Assembly: GCF_003254465.1 (NCBI RefSeq)
Contig: NZ_QDFI01000032.1
Span: forward strand, 1 to 46,443
From: Meridianimarinicoccus zhengii
Lineage (GTDB): Bacteria > Pseudomonadota > Alphaproteobacteria > Rhodobacterales > Rhodobacteraceae
DNA length: 46,443 bases
Direction of reading: 5' to 3'
Shown: piece by piece, positions 25,188 through 33,756 of the stretch
How the letters are laid out: the number at the start of each line of letters is the position of its first letter
Position numbering within the stretch: the stretch's first letter is position 1
The notes under the pieces: generated by a model
Told to the model about the DNA's origin: nothing
Databases searched by the model: none
What the model saw: only the letters and a program-made list of their open reading frames with translations
Made by a program: the position numbers and the translations under genes

Positions 25188-26981
25188 CTACCCCTTCGAC
25201 TGGGCGACCACATAGGTGCCGGGCGCATCGGCCAGCGGCGGATGATCGGCATTGCCCGGCGTGCGCGCGGGCACCTGCTTGCCGGACTTCTTGGCCAGCC
25301 ATTCGCCCCAGCGCGGCCACCATGACCCTTCGTTGAAGGTGGCGCCGTCAAGCCAGGCCTCGGGGTCCAGCTTCAGGTCCGTATTGGTGTAGTGGCCGTA
25401 TTTCTTCTTCGACGGCGGGTTCACGATCCCGGCGATATGACCCGACTGGGACAGGATGAAGGTCTTCGACCGGCTGCCGAATTTCTGCACCCCGCGATAG
25501 GATGGCTTCCACGGGGCGATATGGTCGGTCTCGCACGCGATGGCACAGAGCGGCGTCTTCACGTCGCCCGAACTGACCGTCTCGCCACAGATCGTGAAGC
25601 CCGTCGTGGCGAACCGATCCTGCTGGCACAGCCCGCGCAGGTACTCCACCGCCATCTTGCCCGGCAGGTTCGTCCCGTCGCTGTTCCAGTGCAGCAGGTC
25701 GAAGGCGGGCGGAGTCTCTCCCATCATGTAGCTGCGCACCGCGGGGCCATAGATCAGGTCGTTCGAGCGCAGGAAGGAAAAGGTCCGCGACATGAAGAAG
25801 CTGTCGAGAATCCCGGTGCGCCCGCATTCCCGTTCGATCCCGTCCACGAAATTGTTGTCGAGGAACACGCCGACCTCGCCCGGATCGGAGAAATCGGTGA
25901 GCGTCGTGAACAGCGTCGCGGCCTTGATCGACGTGTCGCCGCGCTTGGCCATCAGGGCCAGCGTCACGCTCAGCGTCGTGCCCGCGATGCAGTAGCCCAC
26001 AGCGTTGATCTGCGCCTCGCCCGTGATTTCCTTCACCTTGTCGATGGCGGTCAGGTATCCTTCGGACACGTAGTCATCCATGCCCACATCGGCATAGCTG
26101 GCATCCGGGTTCACCCAGGACACGACGAACAGCGTGAAGCCCTGGTCCACGATCCACCGGATCAGGCTGTTCTTCTCCTTCATGTCGAGGATGTAGAATT
26201 TGTTGATCCACGGCGGGAAGATCAGCAGCGGCGTGGTGTGCACCGTCTCGGTCGTGGGCGCGTACTGGATCAGCTCGAACAGGCGGTTGCGGAACACGAC
26301 CTTGCCCGGCGTGGTCGCAAGGTTCTCGCCCACCTTGAAAGCGCTCGGATCCGACAGCGTCACAAGAAGCTCGCCGTCATGGGCCTCGATGTCGCGCACG
26401 AGGTTCTCGAGCCCCTGCACCAGCGACTGGCCCTGCGTTTCCACCGCGCGTTCCAGCGCATCCGGGTTGGTCGCCAGGAAATTGGTGGGCGCGAACATGT
26501 CGATGATCTGGTGCGTGAAGTAGCTCACGCGCTGGCGGTCCTTGTCGTCCAGATCCTCCAGCGCCGCCACCGCATCGTCGATCGCCTGCGCGGTGCGCAG
26601 GTAGTTCTGCTTGATGAAATTGAAGTATGGATGCGTTTGCCACAACGGATGGGCAAATCGCTTGTCGCCCGGCGTGTCGTCCGGCGGCGCCATCAGCTTG
26701 CCGCTCGACAGGGTCTTCTGCACGTCGACGTAATGCTGAAGCATCTTGCCCCAGTATCCCGCCTGGTGCTCGATGATCTTGGCCGGATTGTTCAGCCACT
26801 CGTGCCAATACGCGGTTGCCGCCTTGACAAAAACGTCCTGGCTCGGACCGTGCAGAGCAGGGTCCACCTGCCGCTTGTTGGCCATCGCCGCCACCAGCCG
26901 CTGGGACAGTTCCTCAAGCCGCGATACGTTCTCGTTCAGGCGTTCCAGTTCGGCGCCCGTGGCTTTTTCGTCAGTTGTCAT
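25188..26981 (-). CDS. phaC: Class I polyhydroxyalkanoate (PHB) synthase
   Basis: Polymerises 3-hydroxybutyryl-CoA into PHB at the granule surface. The 597-residue protein fits class I synthases: N-terminal domain (about 1-200) and alpha/beta-hydrolase catalytic domain with nucleophile Cys331 in the lipase-box-like GYCIAGT, catalytic Asp in CETDHIAPW (about 487) and His in SQSGHIAG (about 515), plus the family PPWINKFYILD block near residue 243. The box has Ala where many synthases have Gly (GYCIGG), a variant I recall from related bacteria. The start at 26981 (MTTDEK) was taken at the first conserved Met; the open frame continues upstream into phaZ antisense. It is divergent from phaZ, with phaP 129 nt downstream. 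Confidence 0.95.
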   Translation of the reverse strand: MTTDEKATGAELERLNENVSRLEELSQRLVAAMANKRQVDPALHGPSQDVFVKAATAYWHEWLNNPAKIIEHQAGYWGKMLQHYVDVQKTLSSGKLMAPPDDTPGDKRFAHPLWQTHPYFNFIKQNYLRTAQAIDDAVAALEDLDDKDRQRVSYFTHQIIDMFAPTNFLATNPDALERAVETQGQSLVQGLENLVRDIEAHDGELLVTLSDPSAFKVGENLATTPGKVVFRNRLFELIQYAPTTETVHTTPLLIFPPWINKFYILDMKEKNSLIRWIVDQGFTLFVVSWVNPDASYADVGMDDYVSEGYLTAIDKVKEITGEAQINAVGYCIAGTTLSVTLALMAKRGDTSIKAATLFTTLTDFSDPGEVGVFLDNNFVDGIERECGRTGILDSFFMSRTFSFLRSNDLIYGPAVRSYMMGETPPAFDLLHWNSDGTNLPGKMAVEYLRGLCQQDRFATTGFTICGETVSSGDVKTPLCAIACETDHIAPWKPSYRGVQKFGSRSKTFILSQSGHIAGIVNPPSKKKYGHYTNTDLKLDPEAWLDGATFNEGSWWPRWGEWLAKKSGKQVPARTPGNADHPPLADAPGTYVVAQSKG

Positions 26982-27006
26982 GTCCCGGATTCCCCCGTAG
27001 TCTCTG

Positions 27007-27017
27007 CAAACTGTTTG
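27007..27017. promoter_or_regulatory. Palindrome between divergent phaC and phaZ
   Basis: CAAAC-T-GTTTG, perfect 5-bp arms around one base, 26 nt upstream of the phaC start. It is preceded by TCTG, giving a TCTGCAAAC half-site. It could bind a regulator serving both divergent genes; it does not match the CTGC-N3-GCAG operator of phaP. Confidence 0.35.
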
Positions 27018-27092
27018 TATCGTCGTAGAGGAGGGGGGCCAAAGCGACGAATTGTTACGGGCGGTCACATGACCCGGCCCCAGGAGACGATG

Positions 27093-28361
27093 ATGCGCTA
27101 CATGGCGACCTACGACGTTATGGAAACGGCCCGCAACACCTTTCAGTGGATGGGGTCCACGGCGCGCGCCATCGGGTCGCTGCCCGCCATGGGGCTGGCG
27201 CCGACCCCGGCGTTCAAGCTGATGGCCGCCTGGGGCGAGGTGGCGGAACGCAGCTTCGCGCGCATGATCGCAAAGCCCGACTGGAACATCACCTGCGTGG
27301 TGGGCGATGACGGGCGCGACCATATCGTGACCACCCACAGCGTCGTGGCCCGGCCTTTCGGCGATCTCGTGAAATTCGAGGTGCAGGGACGCAACCCGAT
27401 GCGCCGCCGCGTGCTTCTGGTGGCCCCGATGTCGGGACACTATGCCACGCTGCTGCGCTCCACCGTGCTCAGCCTGCTGCCCGATTGCGACGTGTTCATC
27501 ACCGACTGGCACAACGCGCGCGACATTCCCGTGTCCGAAGGCAAGTTCGATATCGAGGATTACACGCGGTATCTGGTCGAGTTCATGGAAGAGCTTGGCC
27601 CCGACCTGCACGTCATCGCCGTGTGCCAGCCCGCGCCGCTGACGCTGGCCGCTGCGGCATTGCTGGCCGAACGGAACCCGGACGCGCAACCGGCGACCCT
27701 GACCCTGATCGGCGGCCCGATCGACCCGGACGCCGCGGCGACGGACGTGACCGATTTCGGCCGCCGCATCACCATGGGCCAGCTCGAAGAGCTTGCGGTG
27801 CAGCGTGTCGGCTTCAACTACCGGGGTGCCGGGCGGCTGGTCTATCCGGGCCTGCTGCAACTGACATCCTTCATCTCCATGAATGCCGACCGGCACGGCG
27901 AGGCGTTCTTTAACCAGATCGTGCGCACCGCCAAGGGCGAGTCGAGCGACCATGACCACCACAACAAGTTCTACGACGAATACCTCGCCGTGATGGACAT
28001 GCCCGCGGAATTCTACCTCTCGACGGTGGAACGCATCTTCAAGAACCTCGAGATCGCCGAGAACCGCTTCGTGGTGGATGGCCACCCCGTGGATATCGGC
28101 AAGATCACCGACATCGCGGTCAAGGTCGTCGAGGGCGAAAAGGACGACATCAGCGCGCCGGGCCAGTGCCTTGCCGCGCTGGACCTGCTGACGGGTCTGC
28201 CCGACGGCAAGAAGGCCGCCCATCTCGAACCCGGCGCGGGCCATTACGGAATCTTCGCGGGCAAGAGCTGGCGCAACAACATCCGCCCGCTGGTGCTGAA
28301 TTTCATCGACAGCAACGCCCGCCCCGCCCCGCAGCCGGCTCAGGGCCTGCGCAGCGTCTGA
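27093..28361 (+). CDS. phaZ: Intracellular PHB depolymerase
   Basis: Mobilises PHB granules to 3-hydroxybutyrate. The 422-residue protein of the PhaZ1 type has a thiol nucleophile at Cys178 in IAVCQPAPLTLAA (lipase-box equivalent), a catalytic Asp in the VEGEKDDISAPGQC block near residue 350 and a His in EPGAGHYGIFAG near residue 384. There is no signal peptide, consistent with intracellular action. Start: of the two adjacent ATGs (27090, 27093) the second has the better 6-nt spacing to AGGAG; MRYMATYD is the usual beginning. It is divergent from phaC. The 184 nt that follow carry no confident gene. Confidence 0.93.
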   Translation: MRYMATYDVMETARNTFQWMGSTARAIGSLPAMGLAPTPAFKLMAAWGEVAERSFARMIAKPDWNITCVVGDDGRDHIVTTHSVVARPFGDLVKFEVQGRNPMRRRVLLVAPMSGHYATLLRSTVLSLLPDCDVFITDWHNARDIPVSEGKFDIEDYTRYLVEFMEELGPDLHVIAVCQPAPLTLAAAALLAERNPDAQPATLTLIGGPIDPDAAATDVTDFGRRITMGQLEELAVQRVGFNYRGAGRLVYPGLLQLTSFISMNADRHGEAFFNQIVRTAKGESSDHDHHNKFYDEYLAVMDMPAEFYLSTVERIFKNLEIAENRFVVDGHPVDIGKITDIAVKVVEGEKDDISAPGQCLAALDLLTGLPDGKKAAHLEPGAGHYGIFAGKSWRNNIRPLVLNFIDSNARPAPQPAQGLRSV

Positions 28362-28422
28362 CAACGCGGGCACAGCGTACCGACACACGCCCGGCAAATC
28401 CGCTTCGACGGGTCGCCACGGA

Positions 28423-28545
28423 CTAGGCCCTCGACCGGAATTCTTCGCCCGGCGCAGGCGGCACCGCGTCGCGGCGGGGCGTGCCCCGGTCGTCGTCCAG
28501 GACTGGCCCGTCCCCGATGCGAAGATGCGGGAAACGCCCGCGCCG
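28423..28545 (-). other. Open frame continuing past the hydrolase stop codon
   Basis: After the TAG that ends the hydrolase gene (28546-28548) the same frame stays open for 40 codons to a second TAG at 28423-28425. The translation, RRGRFPHLRIGDGP then VLDDDRGTPRRDA and PPAPGEEFRSRA, has the mixed acidic/basic composition of real protein. It has no start codon of its own. It may be a nonsense-truncated tail, a read-through extension or chance. Confidence 0.25.
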
Positions 28546-29547
28546 CTACAACCCTGCGGCCCAGCGTTCTATCCGGGCGACCAGCGGTGCCGTGCCGCCG
28601 GGGCTGAGGATATCGCCCGCAAGCACATGCCCCGCGCTGTCGTCGCCGGGCCGCAGGGACACCGACATGAGTTCCGCCGATGCGCCGCTGTCCTGCCCCC
28701 AACGCGCCGCCGCCCGCAGCGCCGCATGGCTGTCCACGATCAGGTCCCGCTCGGACACCATGAACAGCGCGGGCACCCGCGCCGCCCCGGCATCCAGCGA
28801 CCGCACGGCCCGGGTCAGCGCCCCGAGCGGTGCAAGCGCCACCGTCGGATAGCGCGTCGTCCAGTGCCGCGCATGGTCGGGGCTGCGCGGTTCGAACCCG
28901 CGCTCCTGTCCCACCACGAACGGCGCCCAGACCCGCACGCCCGGCCATTCGATCAGCCGCCCCGGCCAGCCCGCCACGCGGAAATTCGGCGACACGAGGA
29001 CAACTCCCGCCACACCCTCCGACATCGCGCCATCCTGCGCGGCCATCGCGGCCAGCGCGCCGCCGGTCGAGGTGCCGATCACCAGAACCCGCGTTCCAAG
29101 CGCACGCCCGATGGCCAGCGCCTCCGCCGTGTCGGCCATCCAGTCCGCCACGGATGCCTCGGCCATGGCTGCCCCATCCCGCCCATGCCCCGAAAGGCGC
29201 GCGAAGAACAGGTTCGCCCCCAGCGCCGCCGCCACTTCGTCCGGCACCGGGCGGATTTCCTCCCGGCTGGCCGAGAACCCGTGCAGATAGACCACCGCCC
29301 AGTCGGTGCGCTCCCCCGGCGCACCGGCCCAGACGATCCGCTTCGCCGCCTCGGGGCGCAGGTCGGGCACCGCGGCCTCCTGCGCGGCAACCCATGGCTC
29401 CAAGTCATCCAGCGGCGGCAGGTCCGGCGCGGGTGCGGACAGCACCACGGGCTCGGTCGGCCCCACCCAGTCCAGCACGAGCATCGCCAGCCACAGGACG
29501 ACCCCGACCCCGATCACCCACCGCAGCACCGCCATCAGCGTGTCCAT
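28546..29547 (-). CDS. Membrane-anchored alpha/beta hydrolase
   Basis: The 333-residue protein has an N-terminal hydrophobic helix (about 5-26, AVLRWVIGVGVVLWLAMLVLDW) acting as uncleaved anchor, then an alpha/beta hydrolase domain. It shows VVYLHGFSASREE near residue 90 (oxyanion hole), GHGRDG, the nucleophile elbow IGTSTGG near residue 165, an acid in MVSERDLIVD near residue 275 and a late His in SAGHVLAGD near residue 310. Substrate unknown; probably acts at the periplasmic face or the membrane surface. Its ATG overlaps the stop of the upstream hydrolase by one base, so they are coupled. The reading frame continues open for 40 codons after its TAG stop. Confidence 0.85.
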   Translation of the reverse strand: MDTLMAVLRWVIGVGVVLWLAMLVLDWVGPTEPVVLSAPAPDLPPLDDLEPWVAAQEAAVPDLRPEAAKRIVWAGAPGERTDWAVVYLHGFSASREEIRPVPDEVAAALGANLFFARLSGHGRDGAAMAEASVADWMADTAEALAIGRALGTRVLVIGTSTGGALAAMAAQDGAMSEGVAGVVLVSPNFRVAGWPGRLIEWPGVRVWAPFVVGQERGFEPRSPDHARHWTTRYPTVALAPLGALTRAVRSLDAGAARVPALFMVSERDLIVDSHAALRAAARWGQDSGASAELMSVSLRPGDDSAGHVLAGDILSPGGTAPLVARIERWAAGL

Positions 29548-30287
29548 CAGCCCCCGACCTCCGTGATCGCGGCCTCGATCAGCGACAGGCAGGCGGGGCT
29601 GGAAAAACGGTGATCGGCATCCTTCACAAGCACCAGCCGCATGTCGTCGCCCTCCGCGTGGTCCAGCAGCCGCACCGCCTTCGCCACAGAGACCTCCACA
29701 TCCGCTGTGCCCTGCAGGAACCGCGCCGGGAACGGCAACGCGAGCGGCGCATCGAAGATCCTGCGCGCGCGCCCTTCGGCGATCATCCGCGCGGTGACCG
29801 GCAGGGGCGCCCCGTAATCCGACGGCAGCGCAACCGATCCCTCCGCGTCCAGCCGCGCGCGGGCGGCGCCGTCCATCCCGTCCCACAGGTCATCGGTAAA
29901 GTCCGGCGCCGCGGCGATGGTCACCAGCCCGGCCACCCGGTCCGGCACGGCGCGCGCGAGCAGCAACGCAATCCACCCGCCCATGGACGACCCCACAAGG
30001 ATCTGCGGCCCCGCGGTCAGCGCATCCAGCACCGCGCGCGCATCCGCCGCCCAGTCGCCGATGCAGCCATCGGCAAATGCGCCCGACGACACCCCATGAC
30101 CGCTGTAGTCGAACCGTAGAAATGCCCGGCCCCGCGCCCGCGCCCAGGCCTCCAGATGCGTCGCCTTGGTGCCGGACATGTCCGACGCGAACCCACCCAG
30201 AAAGACCACGCCGGGGCCATCTCCCGCGACCCGGCCATAGCCGATCCGCCGTCCCTCGGGCGTGTCCAGAAATTCGGGCCCTCGCAT
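29547..30287 (-). CDS. Alpha/beta hydrolase
   Basis: The 246-residue soluble serine hydrolase has VVFLGGFASDMSGTK near residue 27, FDYSGHGVSSG near residue 57, the nucleophile elbow VGSSMGGWIALLLA near residue 96, an acid in GTADVEVS near residue 190 and a His in DADHRFSSP near residue 222. It is of the type found next to membrane-anchored hydrolases or annotated as palmitoyl-protein thioesterase-like. The start at 30287 follows AGGGAGGA with 5-nt spacing; upstream in-frame sequence is Arg-rich and unconserved. It is the first gene of a two-gene operon, divergent from the ArsR-SRPBCC gene. Confidence 0.86.
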   Translation of the reverse strand: MRGPEFLDTPEGRRIGYGRVAGDGPGVVFLGGFASDMSGTKATHLEAWARARGRAFLRFDYSGHGVSSGAFADGCIGDWAADARAVLDALTAGPQILVGSSMGGWIALLLARAVPDRVAGLVTIAAAPDFTDDLWDGMDGAARARLDAEGSVALPSDYGAPLPVTARMIAEGRARRIFDAPLALPFPARFLQGTADVEVSVAKAVRLLDHAEGDDMRLVLVKDADHRFSSPACLSLIEAAITEVGG

Positions 30288-30406
30288 GCGTGTCCTCCCT
30301 GCGCGCGGGACCAGCCTCGCCTCACGACGCGCGCGGCGCAAGCCCGTCCGGGCACGGTCCCGGCAGAAAGGGGACTGGACGCACATCGCGCATAAGTTAC
30401 CATATT

Positions 30407-30416
30407 GTCACGTGAC
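30407..30416. promoter_or_regulatory. Palindrome GTCACGTGAC upstream of the ArsR-type gene
   Basis: A perfect 10-bp palindrome ends 15 nt before the 30432 ATG, within AT-richer sequence (ACCATATT before, CATAGAAT after). Placement over the expected -10/+1 region of the ArsR-SRPBCC gene fits autoregulation by an ArsR dimer. Confidence 0.5.
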
Positions 30417-30431
30417 CATAGAATCACGTAT

Positions 30432-31217
30432 ATGCGGTTCATGGACAAGCTCTTCAAGGCCCTCGGCGACCCCGCCCGACGCGAAATCCTCGATGCCCTG
30501 CGCGCGCGCGACGGGCAGACGCTCGGCGATCTGGCCACGCGGTTCGAGATGACCCGCTTCGGGGTGATGAAACATCTCGGCGTGCTGGAGGACGCGGGGC
30601 TCATCACCACGCTCCGGCGGGGGCGGTTCAAGTACCACTACCTCAACGCCGTGCCGCTCCAGCAGGCCATCGACCGCTGGATCGAACCGCTGATCGCCAA
30701 ACCCGCGGCCCGTGCGCTCATCGAACTCAAGTCCACACTGGAAGGAGACCAGACCATGCACGACACCGACGCCAAACCCGATTTCGTCCTGCAGACCTTC
30801 ATCCGCTGTTCGCAGGACGCGCTTTGGGATGCGCTGACCCGGGCAGACCAGATGGCGGCGTGGCACTTCATGGCCCATCGCGTGGACCGGGAAGGCGACT
30901 GCTTCGATTACCGCTTCGCGGATGGGTCGCTGATGCTGCGGTCGCGCGCGATCGAGATCACGCCGAAGACCCGCATCGTCGCCACGTTCGAGCCGCAATG
31001 GGAAGGCGGCGGCGCGCCGTCGCGCACCGTGTTCCGGATCGCGGCCGAGGGCGACCATTGCAGCCTGACGGTCGAACATTACGGCCTGACCTTCCCCGTC
31101 CTCCCCGGCGAAGGGGTGTCCGACGGCTGGGCCCGCTGGGCGGCGGGGCTGAAGACCTGGCTGGAAACCGGCGAAGCGGTCCGCTTTGCCCATGTGTCCG
31201 ACGGGGGCGCGGCATGA
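30432..31217 (+). CDS. ArsR family regulator fused to an SRPBCC (AHSA1-like) domain
   Basis: The 261-residue two-domain protein has an ArsR-type winged helix (about 1-90: LFKALGDPARREILDAL, then DLATRFEMTRFGVMKHLGVLEDAGLI) with none of the Cys metal ligands of ArsR/SmtB sensors. After a short linker an SRPBCC/AHSA1 ligand-binding domain begins about residue 109 (VLQTFIRCSQDALWDALTRADQMAAWH to WARWAAGLKTWLETGE). In many bacteria these are two separate adjacent genes. Here they are one frame, yet an ATG with a strong AAGGAG sits at the junction (30756). The 30432 start has no clear ribosome binding site, and 30441 is an alternative. It overlaps the MAPEG gene by 4 nt. Confidence 0.85.
   Translation: MRFMDKLFKALGDPARREILDALRARDGQTLGDLATRFEMTRFGVMKHLGVLEDAGLITTLRRGRFKYHYLNAVPLQQAIDRWIEPLIAKPAARALIELKSTLEGDQTMHDTDAKPDFVLQTFIRCSQDALWDALTRADQMAAWHFMAHRVDREGDCFDYRFADGSLMLRSRAIEITPKTRIVATFEPQWEGGGAPSRTVFRIAAEGDHCSLTVEHYGLTFPVLPGEGVSDGWARWAAGLKTWLETGEAVRFAHVSDGGAA
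30742..30758 (+). promoter_or_regulatory. Strong in-frame internal ribosome binding site and ATG
   Basis: AAGGAG (30742-30747) stands 8 nt before an in-frame ATG (30756-30758), exactly at the linker between the ArsR and SRPBCC domains. It is stronger than the signal at the gene start. It predicts a separate SRPBCC protein of about 153 residues in addition to the fusion. Confidence 0.6.
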
Positions 31218-31615
31218 CCGCGGAACTGTTCTGGCTGACGCTGACCGCGTTGCTGGCCGCGTCGCTCTGGCTTCCCTTCATCGTCGGGATGAACACGCAG
31301 GCAGGCCGGGCACACGCCGATTTCCTGCGGCCGCCCGACCTGCGCGCGCTGCCCGCCTGGATGCACCGGGCGCACCGGGCGCATCTGAACCTGCTCGAAC
31401 AGTTCCTGCCCTTCGCCGTGGTCGTGCTGGTCGCGCATCTGGCCGGGGTATCCACCCCGGTGACGGTCTGGGCCAGCGTCGCGTTCTTCTGGGTCCGTCT
31501 CGCCCACGCGGCGGGCATGATCTCGGGCATGGCGCGGATGCCCCTGCGGCCGGTCCTGTTCACCGCCGGCTGGGTCTGCATCCTCGCCATCGCGGCGGTG
31601 GTTCTCGTGGTATGA
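31214..31615 (+). CDS. MAPEG family membrane protein
   Basis: The 133-residue integral membrane protein has four hydrophobic helices (about 3-25, 56-76, 82-98, 112-132) and the MAPEG-type signature between helices 1 and 2: RAHRAHLNLLEQFLPFAV, with the conserved Asn/Glu that in characterised members contact glutathione. The family includes glutathione S-transferase/peroxidase-like enzymes. The ATG overlaps the stop of the ArsR-SRPBCC gene (ATGA), so the regulator probably controls it. Confidence 0.83.
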   Translation: MTAELFWLTLTALLAASLWLPFIVGMNTQAGRAHADFLRPPDLRALPAWMHRAHRAHLNLLEQFLPFAVVVLVAHLAGVSTPVTVWASVAFFWVRLAHAAGMISGMARMPLRPVLFTAGWVCILAIAAVVLVV

Positions 31616-31660
31616 CCCGACAGTCCCGGCGCACGGGCGGCGCGGACGCAGGGCATACCG

Positions 31661-31693
31661 GAGTCATACAAGAGTCATACGGGAGTCATACAC
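31661..31693. repeat. Tandem 11-nt repeat array 2 (GAGTCATACNN x3)
   Basis: GAGTCATACAA, GAGTCATACGG and GAGTCATACAC, contiguous and in the same orientation as array 1. The first eight bases after GAG are identical in all three. It lies between the MAPEG gene and thrS, 24 nt upstream of a TTGACA box. Confidence 0.85.
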
Positions 31694-31717
31694 GGGATCG
31701 CGGCCTCGGCGGGCGGC

Positions 31718-31746
31718 TTGACACCGCGCCGCGCCCCGGCCAGAAC
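31718..31746 (+). promoter_or_regulatory. Predicted thrS promoter
   Basis: TTGACA (31718-31723, full consensus), 17-nt spacer, CAGAAC (31741-31746, weak -10), 63 nt before thrS. The layout relative to the upstream 11-nt array mirrors that at 12162-12190. Confidence 0.45.
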
Positions 31747-31809
31747 GCGCCAAACCCATACCCGCAACCGGGCGTTTCGTAGGCGCCGAACCGACGAGGA
31801 GGCCAGACA

Positions 31810-33756
31810 ATGGCGAACGTCACCCTCACCCTTCCCGATGGCTCCCAGCGCGTCTATCCCGGCGGAACGACCCCCGCCGCCGTGGCCGAGGATATCTCCA
31901 AGTCATTGGCGAAAAAGGCGATTTCCGCCAAGGTCAACGGCGCTCACTGGGATTTGCAATGGCCCATCGACGCGGATGCCGATATCGCCATCCACACCAT
32001 GAAGGACGACGCGCAGGCGCTGGAACTCATCCGGCACGACCTTGCGCATATCATGGCCCGCGCCGTGCAGGCGATCTGGCCCGACGTGAAGGTCACCATC
32101 GGCCCCGTGATCAGGAACGGCTGGTACTACGACTTTGACCGGGCAGATCCCTTCACCCCCGAAGACCTTGGTCTCATTGAACAAAAGATGAAAGAGATCA
32201 TCGCGGCGCGCGATCCCGTCCGCACGGAGGTCTGGGACCGCGCCCGCGCCATCGCCCATTACGAGGCGAACAATGAACCCTACAAGGTCGAACTGATCGA
32301 CTCGATCCCGGGCGACGAACCGCTGCGGATGTACTGGCATGGCGACTGGCAGGACCTGTGCCGCGGCCCGCACCTGCAGCACACGGGCCAAGTGCCCGCG
32401 GATGCGTTCAAGCTGATGTCGGTCGCGGGCGCCTATTGGCGCGGCGACAGCACCCGGCCCATGCTGCAACGCATCTACGGCGTGGGCTTCCAGAACCGCG
32501 AAGACCTGAAGGCGCATCTGCATTTCCTCGAAGAAGCCGAAAAGCGCGACCACCGGCGGCTGGGGCGCGAGATGAGCCTGTTCCATTTCCAGGACGAAGC
32601 GCCGGGCATGGTCTTCTGGCATCCCGATGGCTGGACCATCTACCGCCAGCTCGAAGACTACATGCGCCGCCAGCTGGACCGCGACGGCTACCGCGAGATC
32701 CGCACGCCGCAGGTCGTGGACCGCAAGCTGTGGGAAGCCTCGGGCCACTGGGACAAGTACCGTGAAAACATGTACATCACGGAAATCGACGAGGAACACG
32801 CCAACGAAAAGCGCGTCAACGCCCTCAAGCCCATGAACTGCCCCTGCCACGTTCAGGTGTTCAACCAGGGCATCAAGTCCTACCGCGACCTGCCCCTGCG
32901 GCTGGCGGAATTCGGATCGTGCCACCGCTACGAAGCCCATGGCGCGCTGCACGGGCTGATGCGGGTGCGCAACTTCACCCAGGACGATGCGCATATCTTC
33001 TGCACCGAAGACCAGATCGAGGCGGAATGCGCGAAGTTCATCGACCTGCTGTCGCGCGTCTACAAGGACACGGGTTTCGGCACCTTCGACATCAAACTGT
33101 CCACCCGACCCGATGTCCGCGTCGGCAGCGATGCCGTCTGGGACAAGGCCGAAGCCGCCCTTGAAAAGGCGATCCTGTCGGTGCGCAACGATTATGAAGT
33201 CGACCCGGGCGAAGGGGCGTTCTACGGCCCCAAGCTCGACTTCAAGCTGACCGACGCGATCGGGCGCGAATGGCAATGCGGCACGTTCCAGGCGGATTTC
33301 AACCTGCCCGAACGGCTCGACGCCAACTACATCGGCGCGGATGGCGAGAAACACCGCCCCGTGATGCTTCACCGCGCCGTGCTGGGCAGCTTCGAGCGGT
33401 TCATCGGCATCCTGATCGAGAACTACGCGGGCCGGATGCCGTTCTGGCTGGCCCCGCGGCAGGTCGTCGTCGCCTCCATCGTGTCGGACGCGGATGATTA
33501 CGTGCGCGAGGTCGTCAACGCCCTGCAGGCCGCGGGCATCCGCGCCGAGGCCGACCTGCGCAACGAGAAGATCAACTACAAGGTGCGCGAACACTCGGTC
33601 GCCAAGGTCCCCGTCATCCTTGCCTGTGGCGCGCGCGAGGTCGAGAACCGCACCGTCACCGTGCGCAGGCTTGGTGAAAAGGCCACCGTCACCGAACCGC
33701 TGGACGCCATCACCGACACGCTGGCCCGCGACGCCCGCGCACCGGATATCGTCTAG
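31810..33756 (+). CDS. thrS: Threonyl-tRNA synthetase
   Basis: Charges tRNA-Thr. The 648-residue class II synthetase has an N-terminal TGS domain (1-62), an editing/SAD domain (about 70-220, with [13 protein letters not shown] and the [12 protein letters not shown] zinc-like site) and a catalytic core with motif 2 [24 protein letters not shown], the zinc ligand Cys in [10 protein letters not shown], motif 3 [17 protein letters not shown] and a C-terminal anticodon-binding domain (about 545-640). GAGGAGG precedes the ATG. The last three bases overlap the stop of the convergent ArsC-like gene within a CTAG that supplies both stops. Confidence 0.97.
   Translation: MANVTLTLPDGSQRVYPGGTTPAAVAEDISKSLAKKAISAKVNGAHWDLQWPIDADADIAIHTMKDDAQALELIRHDLAHIMARAVQAIWPDVKVTIGPVIRNGWYYDFDRADPFTPEDLGLIEQKMKEIIAARDPVRTEVWDRARAIAHYEANNEPYKVELIDSIPGDEPLRMYWHGDWQDLCRGPHLQHTGQVPADAFKLMSVAGAYWRGDSTRPMLQRIYGVGFQNREDLKAHLHFLEEAEKRDHRRLGREMSLFHFQDEAPGMVFWHPDGWTIYRQLEDYMRRQLDRDGYREIRTPQVVDRKLWEASGHWDKYRENMYITEIDEEHANEKRVNALKPMNCPCHVQVFNQGIKSYRDLPLRLAEFGSCHRYEAHGALHGLMRVRNFTQDDAHIFCTEDQIEAECAKFIDLLSRVYKDTGFGTFDIKLSTRPDVRVGSDAVWDKAEAALEKAILSVRNDYEVDPGEGAFYGPKLDFKLTDAIGREWQCGTFQADFNLPERLDANYIGADGEKHRPVMLHRAVLGSFERFIGILIENYAGRMPFWLAPRQVVVASIVSDADDYVREVVNALQAAGIRAEADLRNEKINYKVREHSVAKVPVILACGAREVENRTVTVRRLGEKATVTEPLDAITDTLARDARAPDIV

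Noticed and set aside
25392-28361. Long plus-strand frame running into phaZ
   Set aside because: The region before 27093 is antisense to phaC; PhaZ similarity begins at MRYMATYD with a good ribosome binding site.
25188-28397. Very long minus-strand frame suggesting a giant PhaC fusion
   Set aside because: Only the part from 26981 downward is PhaC; the upstream part is antisense to phaZ and has no conserved sequence.
28340-28425. Minus-strand frame with a CxxC-x4-CxxC zinc-ribbon-like ending (CRACVGTLCPRC)
   Set aside because: No plausible start or ribosome binding site, and it overlaps the end of phaZ; too short to support as a gene.
28889-28899. GGTTCGAACCC, resembling a tRNA T-loop
   Set aside because: Lies inside the hydrolase coding region (FEPRS) and no acceptor or anticodon stem surrounds it.
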